Shown here: positions 7,833 through 18,651 of the stretch, one piece after another
Numbering within the stretch: the stretch's first letter is position 1
Layout of the letters: the number at the start of each line of letters is the position of its first letter
Assembly (NCBI RefSeq): GCF_002355435.1
Contig: NZ_AP017313.1
Coordinates: forward strand, 4,154,001 to 4,218,000
Origin: Mucilaginibacter gotjawali
Lineage (GTDB): Bacteria > Bacteroidota > Bacteroidia > Sphingobacteriales > Sphingobacteriaceae
DNA length: 64,000 nt
Direction: 5' to 3'
Notes under the pieces: model-generated
Seen by the model: only the letters and a program-made list of their open reading frames with translations
The model's database searches: none
What the model was told of the DNA's origin: nothing
Translations under genes and position numbers: made by a program

Positions 7833-9428
7833 ATGAAGAATGCGGGGGCTATAATATTCAGGTCGATGATATTGCTGTTGATAGGAACAGTTATTGGCTT
7901 TTATTTAGCTGATAATAACCTGTCGGGCAATGGCCTCAATTTTTCACTCAAAAGCAATAACAAAATCAACAGTGTTTTAAGGCTTGTAAAAGACAACTAT
8001 GTCGATTCTGTAAACGAAGACAGCCTTGAGGGTGTAGCCGTAAATAACGTATTGCAAACGCTTGACCCGCATTCCCTTTACCTGCAGCCGCAAAGAGCGC
8101 AATCAATTAACGAAAATTTAGATGGGGGTTTTAACGGTGTGGGCCTTGAATACCAGATCCTGCGCGACACGCTGGTTGTAACCCAGGTATACAACGGCGG
8201 ACCGGCAGCAACTGCAGGGCTTTTACCCGGTGACAAAATCCTCCGTATTAACGAAAAAACTTTTTCGGGCACAAAACTTACGGCTAAAAAGGTTGACCAA
8301 TCGCTAAAAGGCGATTCTCTTACCCAAATATCGATGTCGGTACTCACTGCCAACAATTCCATGTTAAAAACTTATCATATCCAACGGGGGCATGTTGATT
8401 TGAGCAGCCTTGATGCCGCGTATATGATCAACCCCGAAACCGGTTATATCAAAATAAGCAAATTTGCCTCAACAACGGATGCTGATTTCAGGGACGCGTT
8501 AACTAAATTAAAGGCCCGGGGCTTAAAAAAACTGGTGCTTGATATCAGGGAAAACGGCGGCGGATATCTTAGTGCAGCTACGTCGCTTGCTGATGAGTTT
8601 TTATCCAAAGGCAAGCTCATCGTTTATACAAAGGGCGCCCACGAAGAACGAAAAGATTATTTTTCTACTGATTCAGGCATGTTTAAGGAAGGTAAACTTG
8701 CAGTCCTGATAGACGAATATTCGGCTTCTGCAAGTGAAATACTGGCGGGCGCATTGCAGGATCTTGACCGGGCCCTGATCGTTGGACGCCGCTCTTTCGG
8801 AAAAGGGCTGGTACAGCAACAATTTCCTTTTGGTGATGGCTCTGCCGTAAATTTAACCGTTGCCAGGTATTACACTCCCTCTGGCCGTTCAATCCAAAAA
8901 TCATACAAATACGGTACTGAAATATATCACAACGAAATAGCAGAACGGATGCGGAAGGGTGAGCTTTTTTCGGAACAAAGCACTTTAAACGATAGCATTT
9001 TTAAAAAACCATCGCCTTACCATACTTCATCCGGCAAAAAGGTATACAGCGGCGGCGGTATTATGCCGGATATTTTTGTGCCTGCTGATACCACTATCAA
9101 TACAGCGCTTGTGCAGGAATTGAGCGAACAACAATTATTCACGGCCTATACTATCGACCAGCTAGGGCCGGTGTTAAATAAGTTCCATACTTCCGATGCT
9201 TTTGTAAGCCAGTACAATGTTAGCGATGATGCATTCAACAGGTTCATCCTTTATGCTTCAAAAACAATAAAGGAAATGGATTCAAAGGAATTACTTGTAT
9301 CAAAGCCAACCATAAAAACCCTGTTAAAAGCCTCAGCCGCCCGCTTTAAATGGGGTGATAATGCCTATTTTGAAGTGATGAACAGCGATGATATTGCGTT
9401 AAAAAAAGCGGTGGAGTCAATTAATTAA
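7833..9428 (+). CDS. C-terminal processing peptidase, S41 family
   Basis: A 531-residue periplasmic/inner-membrane serine protease. Order: an N-terminal membrane anchor (about 8-26), a helical lead, a PDZ domain (about 95-175, with GVGLEYQ and GLLPGDKILRIN), then the S41 catalytic core. The core has DIRENGGGYL (about 237-246), the SASASE nucleophile motif (297-302) and the general-base Lys in SFGKGLVQQ (about 324). The family trims or degrades proteins from their C-termini using a Ser-Lys dyad. The partner substrate is unknown. It is divergent from murQ and convergent with der. Confidence 0.93.
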   Translation: MKNAGAIIFRSMILLLIGTVIGFYLADNNLSGNGLNFSLKSNNKINSVLRLVKDNYVDSVNEDSLEGVAVNNVLQTLDPHSLYLQPQRAQSINENLDGGFNGVGLEYQILRDTLVVTQVYNGGPAATAGLLPGDKILRINEKTFSGTKLTAKKVDQSLKGDSLTQISMSVLTANNSMLKTYHIQRGHVDLSSLDAAYMINPETGYIKISKFASTTDADFRDALTKLKARGLKKLVLDIRENGGGYLSAATSLADEFLSKGKLIVYTKGAHEERKDYFSTDSGMFKEGKLAVLIDEYSASASEILAGALQDLDRALIVGRRSFGKGLVQQQFPFGDGSAVNLTVARYYTPSGRSIQKSYKYGTEIYHNEIAERMRKGELFSEQSTLNDSIFKKPSPYHTSSGKKVYSGGGIMPDIFVPADTTINTALVQELSEQQLFTAYTIDQLGPVLNKFHTSDAFVSQYNVSDDAFNRFILYASKTIKEMDSKELLVSKPTIKTLLKASAARFKWGDNAYFEVMNSDDIALKKAVESIN

Positions 9429-9429
9429 T

Positions 9430-9511
9430 TTGAAAATTTGTTGATTTGAAGATTTGAAAATGGCTCATTATTTTGCATTTTCAAATTAACACATCTTCAA
9501 ATTTTCAAATC
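9430..9511. repeat. Inverted repeat of TTTGAAAAT words between ctp and der
   Basis: Arm 1 (9430-9461) repeats TTTGAAAATTTG/TTTGAAGATTTG words; arm 2 (9476-9511) is the near reverse complement. It lies exactly between two convergent stop codons, where it could act as a shared transcription end structure. Confidence 0.8.
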
Positions 9512-9516
9512 CGAAA

Positions 9517-10818
9517 TTACTTCTGCCTGAACCAAACCTGGATCGGCGCACCCTGAAACTCAAAATTCTCTCTCAGTTTATTTTCAATAAAGCGGTAATA
9601 AGGCTCCTTAACGTATTGCGGTAAGTTGCAAAAGAAGGCGAACATCGGTGATGTACCGGCAATCTGGGTGATGTATTTGATCTTTACGTATTTGCCTTTG
9701 ATAGATGGCGGAGGATAATTTTCAATGATCGGCAACATTACCTCGTTCAACTTTGAGGTAGGTATTTTGCGGACCTTATTTTGGTAAACCTGATTCGCAG
9801 TTTCAATTACTTTCAACACCCTTTGTTTTTCCGTTACCGAAGTAAATACTATAGGCACATCGGTAAACGGCGCTATTTTGTCGCGGATCTGTTCTTCAAA
9901 AACCTTAACTGTTTTGTTATTTTTTTCGATGAGGTCCCACTTGTTGACGACGATCACGACGCCTTTTTTATTTTTCTCGGCCAGGTGGAAGATATTGATA
10001 TCCTGCGATTCGATCCCTTCCACAGCATCGATCATTAAAATCACCACATCGGCTTCTTCCAAAGCCTTGATGGTACGCATAACCGAGTAAAACTCGATAT
10101 TCTCTTTAACCTTTGTTTTTTTACGCAGCCCGGCGGTGTCTACCAACATAAAATCGTGGCCGTACTGGTTATAGTGGATATGGATGGAATCGCGGGTGGT
10201 GCCTGCAATAGGCGTTACAATATTACGCTCCTTGCCGATAAGCGAATTAATGATGGATGATTTACCCACATTCGGGCGGCCTACAATGGCGTACTTTGGT
10301 AAAGTATTTTCTTCCAGCTGCTCATCGTCAAAATGTTTTACCACTTCGTCCAGTAATTCGCCTGTGCCTGAACCTGTCATTGATGAAATATTATATAATT
10401 CGCCAAGTCCCAAACTATAAAACACCATGGAATCAGCCAACAGCGAAGTGTTGTCCAATTTATTAACTACTACAAACACAGGTTTTTTACCCTTACGCAG
10501 CAGCGTGGCAATTTCATCATCAAGATCGGTGATACCGGTAGTAACGTCGACCATAAACAGGATAACGGTCGCTTCCTCAATGGCGATGATCACCTGTTCG
10601 CGGATAGCGGCCTCAAATACATCTGCCGAATTGGCTACATAGCCGCCGGTATCGATAACAGTGAACGAATGGCCCGTCCACTCAGAGACACCATAGTGCC
10701 TGTCGCGGGTTACACCGCTCACGTCGTCCACAATGGCCTTGCGGGTTTCGGTTAAACGGTTATATAAAGTTGACTTGCCTACGTTAGGGCGACCTACTAT
10801 GGCTACTATGTTACTCAT
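9517..10818 (-). CDS. der: Ribosome biogenesis GTPase Der (EngA)
   Basis: A 433-residue tandem GTPase for late 50S subunit maturation. G domain 1 has GRPNVGKST (8-16), DTGG and NKLD. G domain 2 has GRPNVGKSS (about 180-188), DTAG and NKWD. The C-terminal KH-like domain ends in FEFQGAPIQVWFR, the usual tail. Length matches the family. It lies 131 bases downstream of era, with an inverted repeat between. Confidence 0.97.
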   Translation of the reverse strand: MSNIVAIVGRPNVGKSTLYNRLTETRKAIVDDVSGVTRDRHYGVSEWTGHSFTVIDTGGYVANSADVFEAAIREQVIIAIEEATVILFMVDVTTGITDLDDEIATLLRKGKKPVFVVVNKLDNTSLLADSMVFYSLGLGELYNISSMTGSGTGELLDEVVKHFDDEQLEENTLPKYAIVGRPNVGKSSIINSLIGKERNIVTPIAGTTRDSIHIHYNQYGHDFMLVDTAGLRKKTKVKENIEFYSVMRTIKALEEADVVILMIDAVEGIESQDINIFHLAEKNKKGVVIVVNKWDLIEKNNKTVKVFEEQIRDKIAPFTDVPIVFTSVTEKQRVLKVIETANQVYQNKVRKIPTSKLNEVMLPIIENYPPPSIKGKYVKIKYITQIAGTSPMFAFFCNLPQYVKEPYYRFIENKLRENFEFQGAPIQVWFRQK

Positions 10819-10820
10819 TT

Positions 10821-10944
10821 TTAATTTTAGATTTTAGAATTACGATTTACGATTTGGTATAATTTAAATCGCGGCTCATAATTTAATGCTAATTTACAAA
10901 TCCGATCAGCCTAAATCTAAAATCGTAATTCGTAAATCGTAAAT
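10821..10944. repeat. Inverted repeat of TTACGATTT and TTTTAGATT words between era and der
   Basis: Arm 1 (10821-10857) and arm 2 (10911-10944) are built from the same two words, TTTTAGATT and TTACGATTT, in inverted orientation. The word order is partly permuted, which suggests growth by slippage rather than simple duplication. It lies between two minus-strand GTPase genes. Confidence 0.8.
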
Positions 10945-10949
10945 ATTCT

Positions 10950-11825
10950 TTACTCGTACCCAAATTGTTTAAGGTAATTTTTCTTACTGCGCCAGTCGGG
11001 TATAACTTTTACAAACATTTCAAGGAAAACCTTTTTCTGAAAAAACTCCTCCATATCACGGCGGGCATAAGTGCCAACAATTTTTAGCATTTCGCCGTTT
11101 TTGCCGATGATTATATTTTTTTGCGAATCGCGTTCAACTATGATCTCGGCGCTGATGCGGTGCAATTTTTCGCCTTCCACAAAAGCGGTGATAATTACTT
11201 CCGTACTATAAGGTATTTCCTTTTTGTATTGTTTAAAAACCTGCGCCCTGATCATTTCGGATGCAAAAAAACGATCATTACGATCTGTCAAAGCGTCCTT
11301 CTCATAATAAGCCGGGTGTTCGGGCAAATGCTCGATCACAAAATTCATAACCGCCAGCACATTATAATCTTTTAACGCAGAGATAGCAAACACCGCCTTG
11401 GGATTCAGTTTTTCCTGCCAGTATTCAATCTTCGCTTTAACCGTTTCCTCGTCAGACTGATCGACCTTATTTACCAAAACAGCCAGGGGCGCCTGCGAGC
11501 CTTCCAGTTTCTTTAAAACATCACCCTCATCATATTCCTCGTAAATATCGGTAACCAGCAATATCAGGTCGGCATCCACAATCGAACCATCTACCTGGTG
11601 CATCATACTTTCGTGCAAAGCGTAATGCGGTTTGATGATGCCCGGTGTGTCAGAAAAGACGATCTGGTAGTCCTCATCGTTTACAATACCCAAAATTCTA
11701 TGCCGGGTTGTTTGTGCTTTTGGGGTGATGATGGACATTTTTTCGCCCACGAGCGCGTTCATCAGCGTTGATTTACCCGCGTTGGGTTTACCAATTATAC
11801 TTACAAAACCTGCCCTGTGCGCCAT
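10950..11825 (-). CDS. era: GTPase Era
   Basis: A GTPase that binds 16S rRNA during 30S maturation. The GTPase domain has GKPNAGKST, DTPG and NKVD. The C-terminal KH domain has IVERDSQKNIIIGKNGEMLKIVG, with the IIIGKNG RNA-binding loop. An upstream start at 11858 would add 11 residues, but ATG at 11825 (MAHRAGFVSIIGKPNAGKS) fits the family start and gives 291 residues, so I chose it. The added stretch would also run into the divergent tRNA promoter. Confidence 0.95.
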   Translation of the reverse strand: MAHRAGFVSIIGKPNAGKSTLMNALVGEKMSIITPKAQTTRHRILGIVNDEDYQIVFSDTPGIIKPHYALHESMMHQVDGSIVDADLILLVTDIYEEYDEGDVLKKLEGSQAPLAVLVNKVDQSDEETVKAKIEYWQEKLNPKAVFAISALKDYNVLAVMNFVIEHLPEHPAYYEKDALTDRNDRFFASEMIRAQVFKQYKKEIPYSTEVIITAFVEGEKLHRISAEIIVERDSQKNIIIGKNGEMLKIVGTYARRDMEEFFQKKVFLEMFVKVIPDWRSKKNYLKQFGYE

Positions 11826-11847
11826 ATAAAAATAAATAAAATTTAAT

Positions 11848-11878
11848 TTGGACTGCAAAGAAACGAATTATATCTTTG
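11848..11878 (+). promoter_or_regulatory. Promoter of the initiator tRNA gene
   Basis: TTG at 11848-11850 and TATCTTTG at 11871-11878 (TAnnTTTG) are 20 bases apart, matching the Bacteroidetes housekeeping consensus at -33 and -7. Transcription would start near 11884, about 90 bases before the tRNA. Confidence 0.6.
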
Positions 11879-11970
11879 CAGTCCAATTAAAACGGAGTGC
11901 AAATTGCATTTTTGACAATTGGAAGGAACTTTCCGGAGTTATGAACGGATCGCAACATATCAAAAAACAG

Positions 11971-13559
<1,589 letters not shown>

Positions 13560-13594
13560 AATTCAATAATTTAAAATGAAATTCAATGAAAGTC

Positions 13595-13759
13595 TTAACA
13601 TCTCTTAAAGTGTTGATTTACAGCTAATTTAGCTAAATTATACAAGAAATCCAAAATTATTTTCGCATCTTTTTCATCACATTCAATCCCATTTTTACGA
13701 AGTATCTTAATCGCCTGCTCTGGGGTGATATTTCTTTTTTCAAACTCATTTGTCTTCAT
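13595..13759 (-). CDS. Small hypothetical protein of the mobile element
   Basis: A 54-residue ORF from ATG at 13759 to TAA. It is lysine-rich and helical, starting MKTNEFEKRNITPEQAIKIL and ending NQHFKRC. ITPEQAIKILRKNGIECDEKDAKIILDFLY looks like a short helical protein of the kind found next to recombinases in Bacteroidetes elements. It lies 35 bases upstream of the recombinase on the same strand, so the two are probably co-transcribed. Function unknown; a role in recombination direction would be a guess. Confidence 0.6.
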   Translation of the reverse strand: MKTNEFEKRNITPEQAIKILRKNGIECDEKDAKIILDFLYNLAKLAVNQHFKRC

Positions 13760-13889
13760 CTAAAGCCATCTTAGGATACAATAATGGCCTTTATGCAGAT
13801 TATTTTAAGGTTCTTTAAAGGGTCCGACCCTAATATTATTAAAGCCAACTCCGCGCAAAAATCAGGGAAACGCTAAAATTCCTGTTCAA

Positions 13890-14744
13890 TTATTTTATTG
13901 CGTTTTCTTCATCCAGCCGCTTCAACAGTGCATCACGGATTTGATCCAAATACTTAGTCTGTGCAACTCTTTTCCTTTTCGAAATGGATGTCCATCTTCG
14001 ATAGGCCCTCCCAATCCTTACCTGGAAATGTACTTCCAGCCATTGAATAATTTCAGTAATCCCGGCATTGCCATTATTGATTTGGCCCGTAAGCCAAATG
14101 CCATAAGCAAGCTCAACAAGGTTAATTGTTTCACCGGTCCATTTAAGCTCAATAAGACTTTCTTTTATGTCAACGTTTGCGAGCTTTACAGGGTTTTCAA
14201 GGCTCATCAGTTCGTCCGAAATATACAATTGCAAACGGTCAAAAGCCATAAATTTGGCAAACAAGTAATCACAACTTGTAGAAAACTGAGGATCCGGATC
14301 GAAAGTTTCAGACAACACGTTATCTGATATTTTAGCACCTCTGACAAAAAGGAACTGGTCTAACTCCTTCAACTCAAACTTATAATACTGGTGAAGAAAC
14401 TGGTACTGGGTAAAGAAACGTTTGATGAATAGTAGTTCTTGTTCATAAAAGCCCTTAAGTTCAAGGCGATCCCCTATCGGCCTGTTCGTTTCTATGGTAA
14501 AGATTTCCAGGGCATATAACTTTTCGCTAACGACACGTGGCTTTTTATGCTTGAAAAAATCGATTTCTTCTACCTGGTCCTTAAACGGATGCTCTACCAG
14601 GTAATCTTTTAATTTGGCGAGGGCTTCCGATACGCAATTTAATGCCCCTGTTAGTCTTCTGACAGGCAGAGTCCCCATTTCCGAGAAAAGTGTTAATTCT
14701 TCTTCCAGTTGCATCTGCAACTTTTCATAATACGCTGCTAACAT
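13890..14744 (-). CDS. RteC-family regulator
   Basis: A 284-residue, mostly helical protein with the RteC layout. The N-terminal coiled region starts MLAAYYEKLQMQLEEEL. The middle has FYEQELLFIKRFF and FDRLQLYISDEL. The C-terminal helix-turn-helix part has WTGETINLVELAYGIWLTGQINNG. In CTnDOT, RteC activates transcription of the excision operon. Its position just inside the recombinase end fits control of excision and transfer. A 13-base palindrome (AGGGTCCGACCCT, 13821-13833) lies downstream and recurs near the transfer genes. Confidence 0.85.
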   Translation of the reverse strand: MLAAYYEKLQMQLEEELTLFSEMGTLPVRRLTGALNCVSEALAKLKDYLVEHPFKDQVEEIDFFKHKKPRVVSEKLYALEIFTIETNRPIGDRLELKGFYEQELLFIKRFFTQYQFLHQYYKFELKELDQFLFVRGAKISDNVLSETFDPDPQFSTSCDYLFAKFMAFDRLQLYISDELMSLENPVKLANVDIKESLIELKWTGETINLVELAYGIWLTGQINNGNAGITEIIQWLEVHFQVRIGRAYRRWTSISKRKRVAQTKYLDQIRDALLKRLDEENAIK

Positions 14745-15206
14745 AGTAAATCATAAAATGAAGTGAACCCATGCTCTGACTGCCGCTCTCCATCAACAGT
14801 TACCGCAAGGCAAGGGTATGATCAATCTTTTTTATATATGATGTTTTATAAGGGCAAAGTCACTAATAAGCGCTTCATTAATCAAGTGTCTGACCAGGAG
14901 CCCGACCTAGACACCTAAAGGAAATATCCTGTCAGGTATAGGCGATAGGCCGGGTTTTAGGGTGTCTAAAAAAAGATTAATTTGTAATGATACCTAGCTT
15001 ATTTATATTTGAAATACGAAACTTACAGATCAATAAAACTTATATATTATAAACCAAAAGCTTTTTAAAATTTTTACTTGTTGCCGGATTCTGCTAAACT
15101 TAGTCGATACTCAGAGATGAATAGGCTTGCTGCCATGGTACACGAGCGCCGATTTTAGCGGAGCCTTAGCAGCATATCGCTGACTACTGGCGTTATTTCT
15201 TTAGAT
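14745..15206. other. Divergent intergenic region with mutually exclusive hairpins
   Basis: This 462-base gap between rteC and the divergent small gene at 15207 has no convincing ORF. Three complementary segments stand out: TGTCTGACCAGG (about 14888-14899), CCTAGACACCTAAA (14906-14919) and TTTAGGGTGTCT (14956-14967). The middle one can pair with either neighbour. The gap should hold promoters for both genes; no clear TAnnTTTG box was identified. Confidence 0.5.
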
Positions 15207-15455
15207 ATGGAATTAAAAAATGAAACCAAGGGCCTGCTCTATCTGGACATTTCCAATCTTCCGGTTTCAACCGGATTTATAGAGAACTGCCATAACATGG
15301 GGTTTAACACCCTAAAAGACATCACCGATAAGGGTTGGATTGCCCTGATGCAAAAAAAGGACTTCACCTATAGATGGTTTGGCGAACTGATGGCCCTTTT
15401 AGAAAGCAACCAACTGGTTTACCTGCTTCAGGCTAAGCCGGATACTGCTCATTGA
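15207..15455 (+). CDS. Small protein resembling the RNA polymerase alpha C-terminal domain
   Basis: An 82-residue protein. LDISNLPVSTGFIENCHNMG followed by FNTLKDITDKGWIALMQKKDF and WFGELMALLE resembles the helix-hairpin-helix pattern of the alpha CTD (LxxLxLSVRxxNxL, then IxTIGDLV). Such small proteins occur beside RteC-like genes in Bacteroidetes conjugative elements. It may bind DNA or RNA polymerase; this is inference from similarity. It is divergent from rteC, and its 3' end overlaps the convergent gene at 15433 by 23 bases. Confidence 0.6.
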   Translation: MELKNETKGLLYLDISNLPVSTGFIENCHNMGFNTLKDITDKGWIALMQKKDFTYRWFGELMALLESNQLVYLLQAKPDTAH

Positions 15456-16611
15456 TTAACCTGATCACTTCTAATAGGGCAATTTTTATTTTTTGGGCGG
15501 CGGAATACTGTGGGTTATTATACTTGTTTTTGATACTTCCAAAAGAAAGGTTTTCTTTCCTTTCCGTCCCGATGTGTTTAGATATAAAATCAAATAGCAC
15601 CACTTTTTTTTCAGTAATTACAATTCCGGCTTCAATAAGCAAGCGAAAAAAGAGCACCAAAACTTCCAGCGAAAAGGCGACATGAAAGTAGAAAGGTGTA
15701 AAAATCATTGAGGACCATTTCTTATAAGTGAGTTTAGCCTGAAGCCTTTGCAGTCTTTTAAGGCAGGAGATCTCTTCTTCATACACCTTGCAAAGGATTT
15801 CTTTCAGTGTCTCTGCCGATGGCTCATAGCCGTATCCAACTTTTGCAGGTATTTGCTGCAAGTTTCTCAGTTCTATGATGGTATTGATCAATTCCTCCTG
15901 GTAGAAATCTACCTGGTCATAATCCTTTTGTATCCGGTTAATATAAAACCAGATAACGGGAAGGCAATTGAAATTCAGATAGATCAGCTCACGAAATAAT
16001 TTCAGGTTTAAATCCGGTCCCGTAATTTCAATAACCAATTTATGAATGGCCGAAATAAAGTTAACATGGTAGTCCAGGTCACCGTTTGTTTTAATCTCGT
16101 GGTACCCGGGCTTTGATAAGGTGTAAAGATAGTCTTGCATGAGCAGTATAAACTCCTTGTCTTCACCACTTGCAGCCAAAACCGACAGTATCTTTTTCGA
16201 CAGCTTATTGATGAAAGGGATATAAGTTTCTTTAAATGCCTGATGTACGTTCAACTGGTCATTAAAAAAAGACTTGAAGTTTTCTTTGAGGTACCTGTAG
16301 AGCAAATTTAGTTCTGAAAGTAACTGACTAATCAAATCGGCTACGGGAGATCCTTTATTTTGAGACTGCAAAAACTGATAGTACTCATCTGAAAGACGCG
16401 TGATTTCAAGCTGTAAATGTTCTATGTACAACCTAATCTTATGAGGATCGCCCTGAAAACTATGTGAAGCGGCCCGGATTTTTTGAATGATGTTTTGTCG
16501 CTCCTTAATGATATAATGCTGCGCGTCATTAAACGCGGCAGTATCGTCTCCGGCGGGTGCTTTTTCAAAAAACGCTTTTAAAAAGATTTCCAGTTGTTCC
16601 AGTTCATTCAT
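15433..16611 (-). CDS. Hypothetical helical protein, possible RteC relative
   Basis: A 392-residue protein, almost entirely helical by eye and rich in Leu, Ile and Lys, with no signal peptide. The C-terminal segment (VVLFDFISKHIGTERKENLS, then IKNKYNNPQYSAAQKIKIALLEVIRLIN) resembles the tail of regulators found in Bacteroidetes mobile elements, in which a recombinase-proximal RteC-like protein is often duplicated. It overlaps the small + strand gene tail to tail by 23 bases. Function is not assigned; mobile-element control is suggested only by position. Confidence 0.6.
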   Translation of the reverse strand: MNELEQLEIFLKAFFEKAPAGDDTAAFNDAQHYIIKERQNIIQKIRAASHSFQGDPHKIRLYIEHLQLEITRLSDEYYQFLQSQNKGSPVADLISQLLSELNLLYRYLKENFKSFFNDQLNVHQAFKETYIPFINKLSKKILSVLAASGEDKEFILLMQDYLYTLSKPGYHEIKTNGDLDYHVNFISAIHKLVIEITGPDLNLKLFRELIYLNFNCLPVIWFYINRIQKDYDQVDFYQEELINTIIELRNLQQIPAKVGYGYEPSAETLKEILCKVYEEEISCLKRLQRLQAKLTYKKWSSMIFTPFYFHVAFSLEVLVLFFRLLIEAGIVITEKKVVLFDFISKHIGTERKENLSFGSIKNKYNNPQYSAAQKIKIALLEVIRLINEQYPA

Positions 16612-16678
16612 ATCTCACCCTATCTGACGATTAAAATATAGCGCAGGCGGTCTTAATGCTCGCCATTTCTTCTAAAAA

Positions 16679-17350
16679 CTATAATTCATTTCCCTTTTGT
16701 TTTATTTTACCGGCGGCGAATGACCATTTAATGATCTGGCGGATTGCTTTCAGTATTTCATTTCTGCCTTCTTCAGTATTGATGTCAATGCCGCACTGCG
16801 TGCTCTTATTTTTTCTTGCATGCAAAACCAGATAGTAGATGCCCGATACCAATAAAGCGGCAACAGCTTGAAAGTTCACCTCCGACCCTTTAAAATGCCT
16901 GTTGGTCAATTCAAAAAAATCCTCCCCCAAGCTTTCCCTTGCATTTCCAACACTATTCATCATGTCAGATTTTTCGGTGATTTCCCATAGGATTAGTTGC
17001 TGCATTTCTTCCTCATTAAAGAAATAATCAAATTGTTTTTGCAACACGAATACCAGTATTTCAATAAGGCAGCCTTTCGTATTTGCTTTTTCCAATAATC
17101 CTGTCATCTGACTTTTAGAAACCATCCAAAAATCCTTTTCAAGAATGTAAGTTTCAATAAGTTTATCCACCGAAGTAAAATAGGTGTAGATCAGCGATTT
17201 GCTTACATCCGCCTCTTTAGCGATGGCATTGACACCCAACCCTTTGTAGCCACGTTTCTCTATAATCGTGCCCACAGCATCTATTAACCGGCGCTCTGTC
17301 AGGGGGCGGTTATGTATATTTCCTGAAATCCGTTTATATCCTGTTCTCAT
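16679..17350 (-). CDS. TetR/AcrR-family transcriptional regulator
   Basis: A 223-residue protein. The N-terminal helix-turn-helix (RRLIDAVGTIIEKRGYKGLG, then VNAIAKEADVSKSLIYTYF and VDKLIETYI, residues about 20-68) is the classic TetR DNA-binding domain. The remainder is a helical ligand-binding and dimer domain. It starts 11 bases after the stop of the alpha-oxoamine synthase gene on the same strand, so the two form one operon and it probably represses it in response to a related small molecule (inference). Confidence 0.88.
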   Translation of the reverse strand: MRTGYKRISGNIHNRPLTERRLIDAVGTIIEKRGYKGLGVNAIAKEADVSKSLIYTYFTSVDKLIETYILEKDFWMVSKSQMTGLLEKANTKGCLIEILVFVLQKQFDYFFNEEEMQQLILWEITEKSDMMNSVGNARESLGEDFFELTNRHFKGSEVNFQAVAALLVSGIYYLVLHARKNKSTQCGIDINTEEGRNEILKAIRQIIKWSFAAGKIKQKGNEL

Positions 17351-17361
17351 CCATAGTGATT

Positions 17362-18651
17362 TTAAGTTTTTGAAATCCCGATTTTATGATCCACATATTC
17401 AAATGCGTTTAGTGTCTTATCCAATTGTGCTTTCGTGTGGGTTGCCATCAGGCTCATCCTGATCCTGGCGTTCTTTTTGGCTACTGCCGGATAGATAATC
17501 GGGTTGGTATAAATCCCCTGTTCCAAAAGGAGGCGGCCGGCTTCCCCGCTTTTTTTAGGGTCTCCAATTTTAACCGGAATGATGGCAGAAGCGGTATTTC
17601 CAACATCCATGCCGATATCGATCAGCCCCTGTTTAAAATAATTGACATTCTGCCATAGTTTATCCATCCAATGCGGTTCTTCGTCCACCAGTTCAATTGC
17701 CTTTATAATACCCGCAACAGCAGGAGTTGACGTAGCGGAAAAAAGATGCTGCCTTGATTGAAATTTCAAAAAGCGGATAAGTTCAGGTCTTGCAACCACG
17801 TACCCACCTGCACTGGCGAAAGTCTTGCTAAATGTCCCCGTAATCAAATCCACCTCCCCAAAGAGATCATATAATTCCAATACCCCTCTTCCTGTTTTAC
17901 CGATAACGCCGGTACCATGCGCGTCATCAATTGCCAAATAAGCGCCGTAGTGTTTGGTGAGCTCGAGTATCTTATCCAAGGGTGCAAGATCACCGTCCTG
18001 CGAATAAACGCCATCTATAATGACCATCTTATTCCTGTATTTATCTTTAGCATCTCCAAGCGCCCGTTCCAGTAACTCCAGGTTATTATGCAGAAATGTT
18101 TTGATATTCGTTAGTTGACAGCCTTCATAGACACTCGCATGAACGGCCATATCCAGGATAGCGATGTCTTCCTTTTGTAAAAGGCTTTGAAAGGTCGCGC
18201 TGTTTGCGGTATATCCTGTGGTATATAGGATAGCATTATCGCGACGGAAAAATGAGGCGATTTTCTTTTCCAGTTTTTCATGATAGCTAAAATGGCCGCC
18301 TATAGCAGGTGAAGCTCCGGCACCCGTACCGTATTTCCGGATAGCGCCGACGACAGCTTCCTTTACTTTTGGATGCTGGGTAAAACCCAGGTAATCATTA
18401 GAAACCAGACCTACCAGCGTTTCATGTTTGGATTTACCAGGAATCAAAATGTCCATTTCCGGCCCGCATCCTGAAATGGATTCCATCCGGTAATTCAAAT
18501 GTCCCTTGTTATCTAAAAAGTTTAAATATTTATTAAAAATTGCTGCCCTGGCGTACATATCGTAGTCTTTGATATTTTCAAAATCTTTAAAACTCGCCTT
18601 TTCAAAATCTATTTCCATGGAGTTTGTGTAAGTGTTTTTGGTCTTACACAA
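17362..18651 (-). CDS. Alpha-oxoamine synthase family PLP enzyme (BioF/KBL/SPT-like)
   Basis: A fold-type I PLP enzyme of 429 residues from the first ATG; a second ATG at 18618 (MEIDFEKASFKDF) is an equally plausible start. Visible features: SNDYLGFTQHPKVKEA, YGTGAGASPAIGGHFSYHEKLE, the cofactor-binding IDDAHGTGVIG, and the Schiff-base Lys in GTFSKTFASAGGYVV. The family condenses an amino acid with an acyl-CoA (7-keto-8-aminopelargonate, 2-amino-3-ketobutyrate, 3-ketosphinganine or CqsA-type signals). No biotin or sphingolipid genes lie nearby, so the product is unclear. The long N-terminus (about 50 residues before the core) and the coupled TetR gene argue against housekeeping BioF. Confidence 0.85.
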   Translation of the reverse strand: MCKTKNTYTNSMEIDFEKASFKDFENIKDYDMYARAAIFNKYLNFLDNKGHLNYRMESISGCGPEMDILIPGKSKHETLVGLVSNDYLGFTQHPKVKEAVVGAIRKYGTGAGASPAIGGHFSYHEKLEKKIASFFRRDNAILYTTGYTANSATFQSLLQKEDIAILDMAVHASVYEGCQLTNIKTFLHNNLELLERALGDAKDKYRNKMVIIDGVYSQDGDLAPLDKILELTKHYGAYLAIDDAHGTGVIGKTGRGVLELYDLFGEVDLITGTFSKTFASAGGYVVARPELIRFLKFQSRQHLFSATSTPAVAGIIKAIELVDEEPHWMDKLWQNVNYFKQGLIDIGMDVGNTASAIIPVKIGDPKKSGEAGRLLLEQGIYTNPIIYPAVAKKNARIRMSLMATHTKAQLDKTLNAFEYVDHKIGISKT

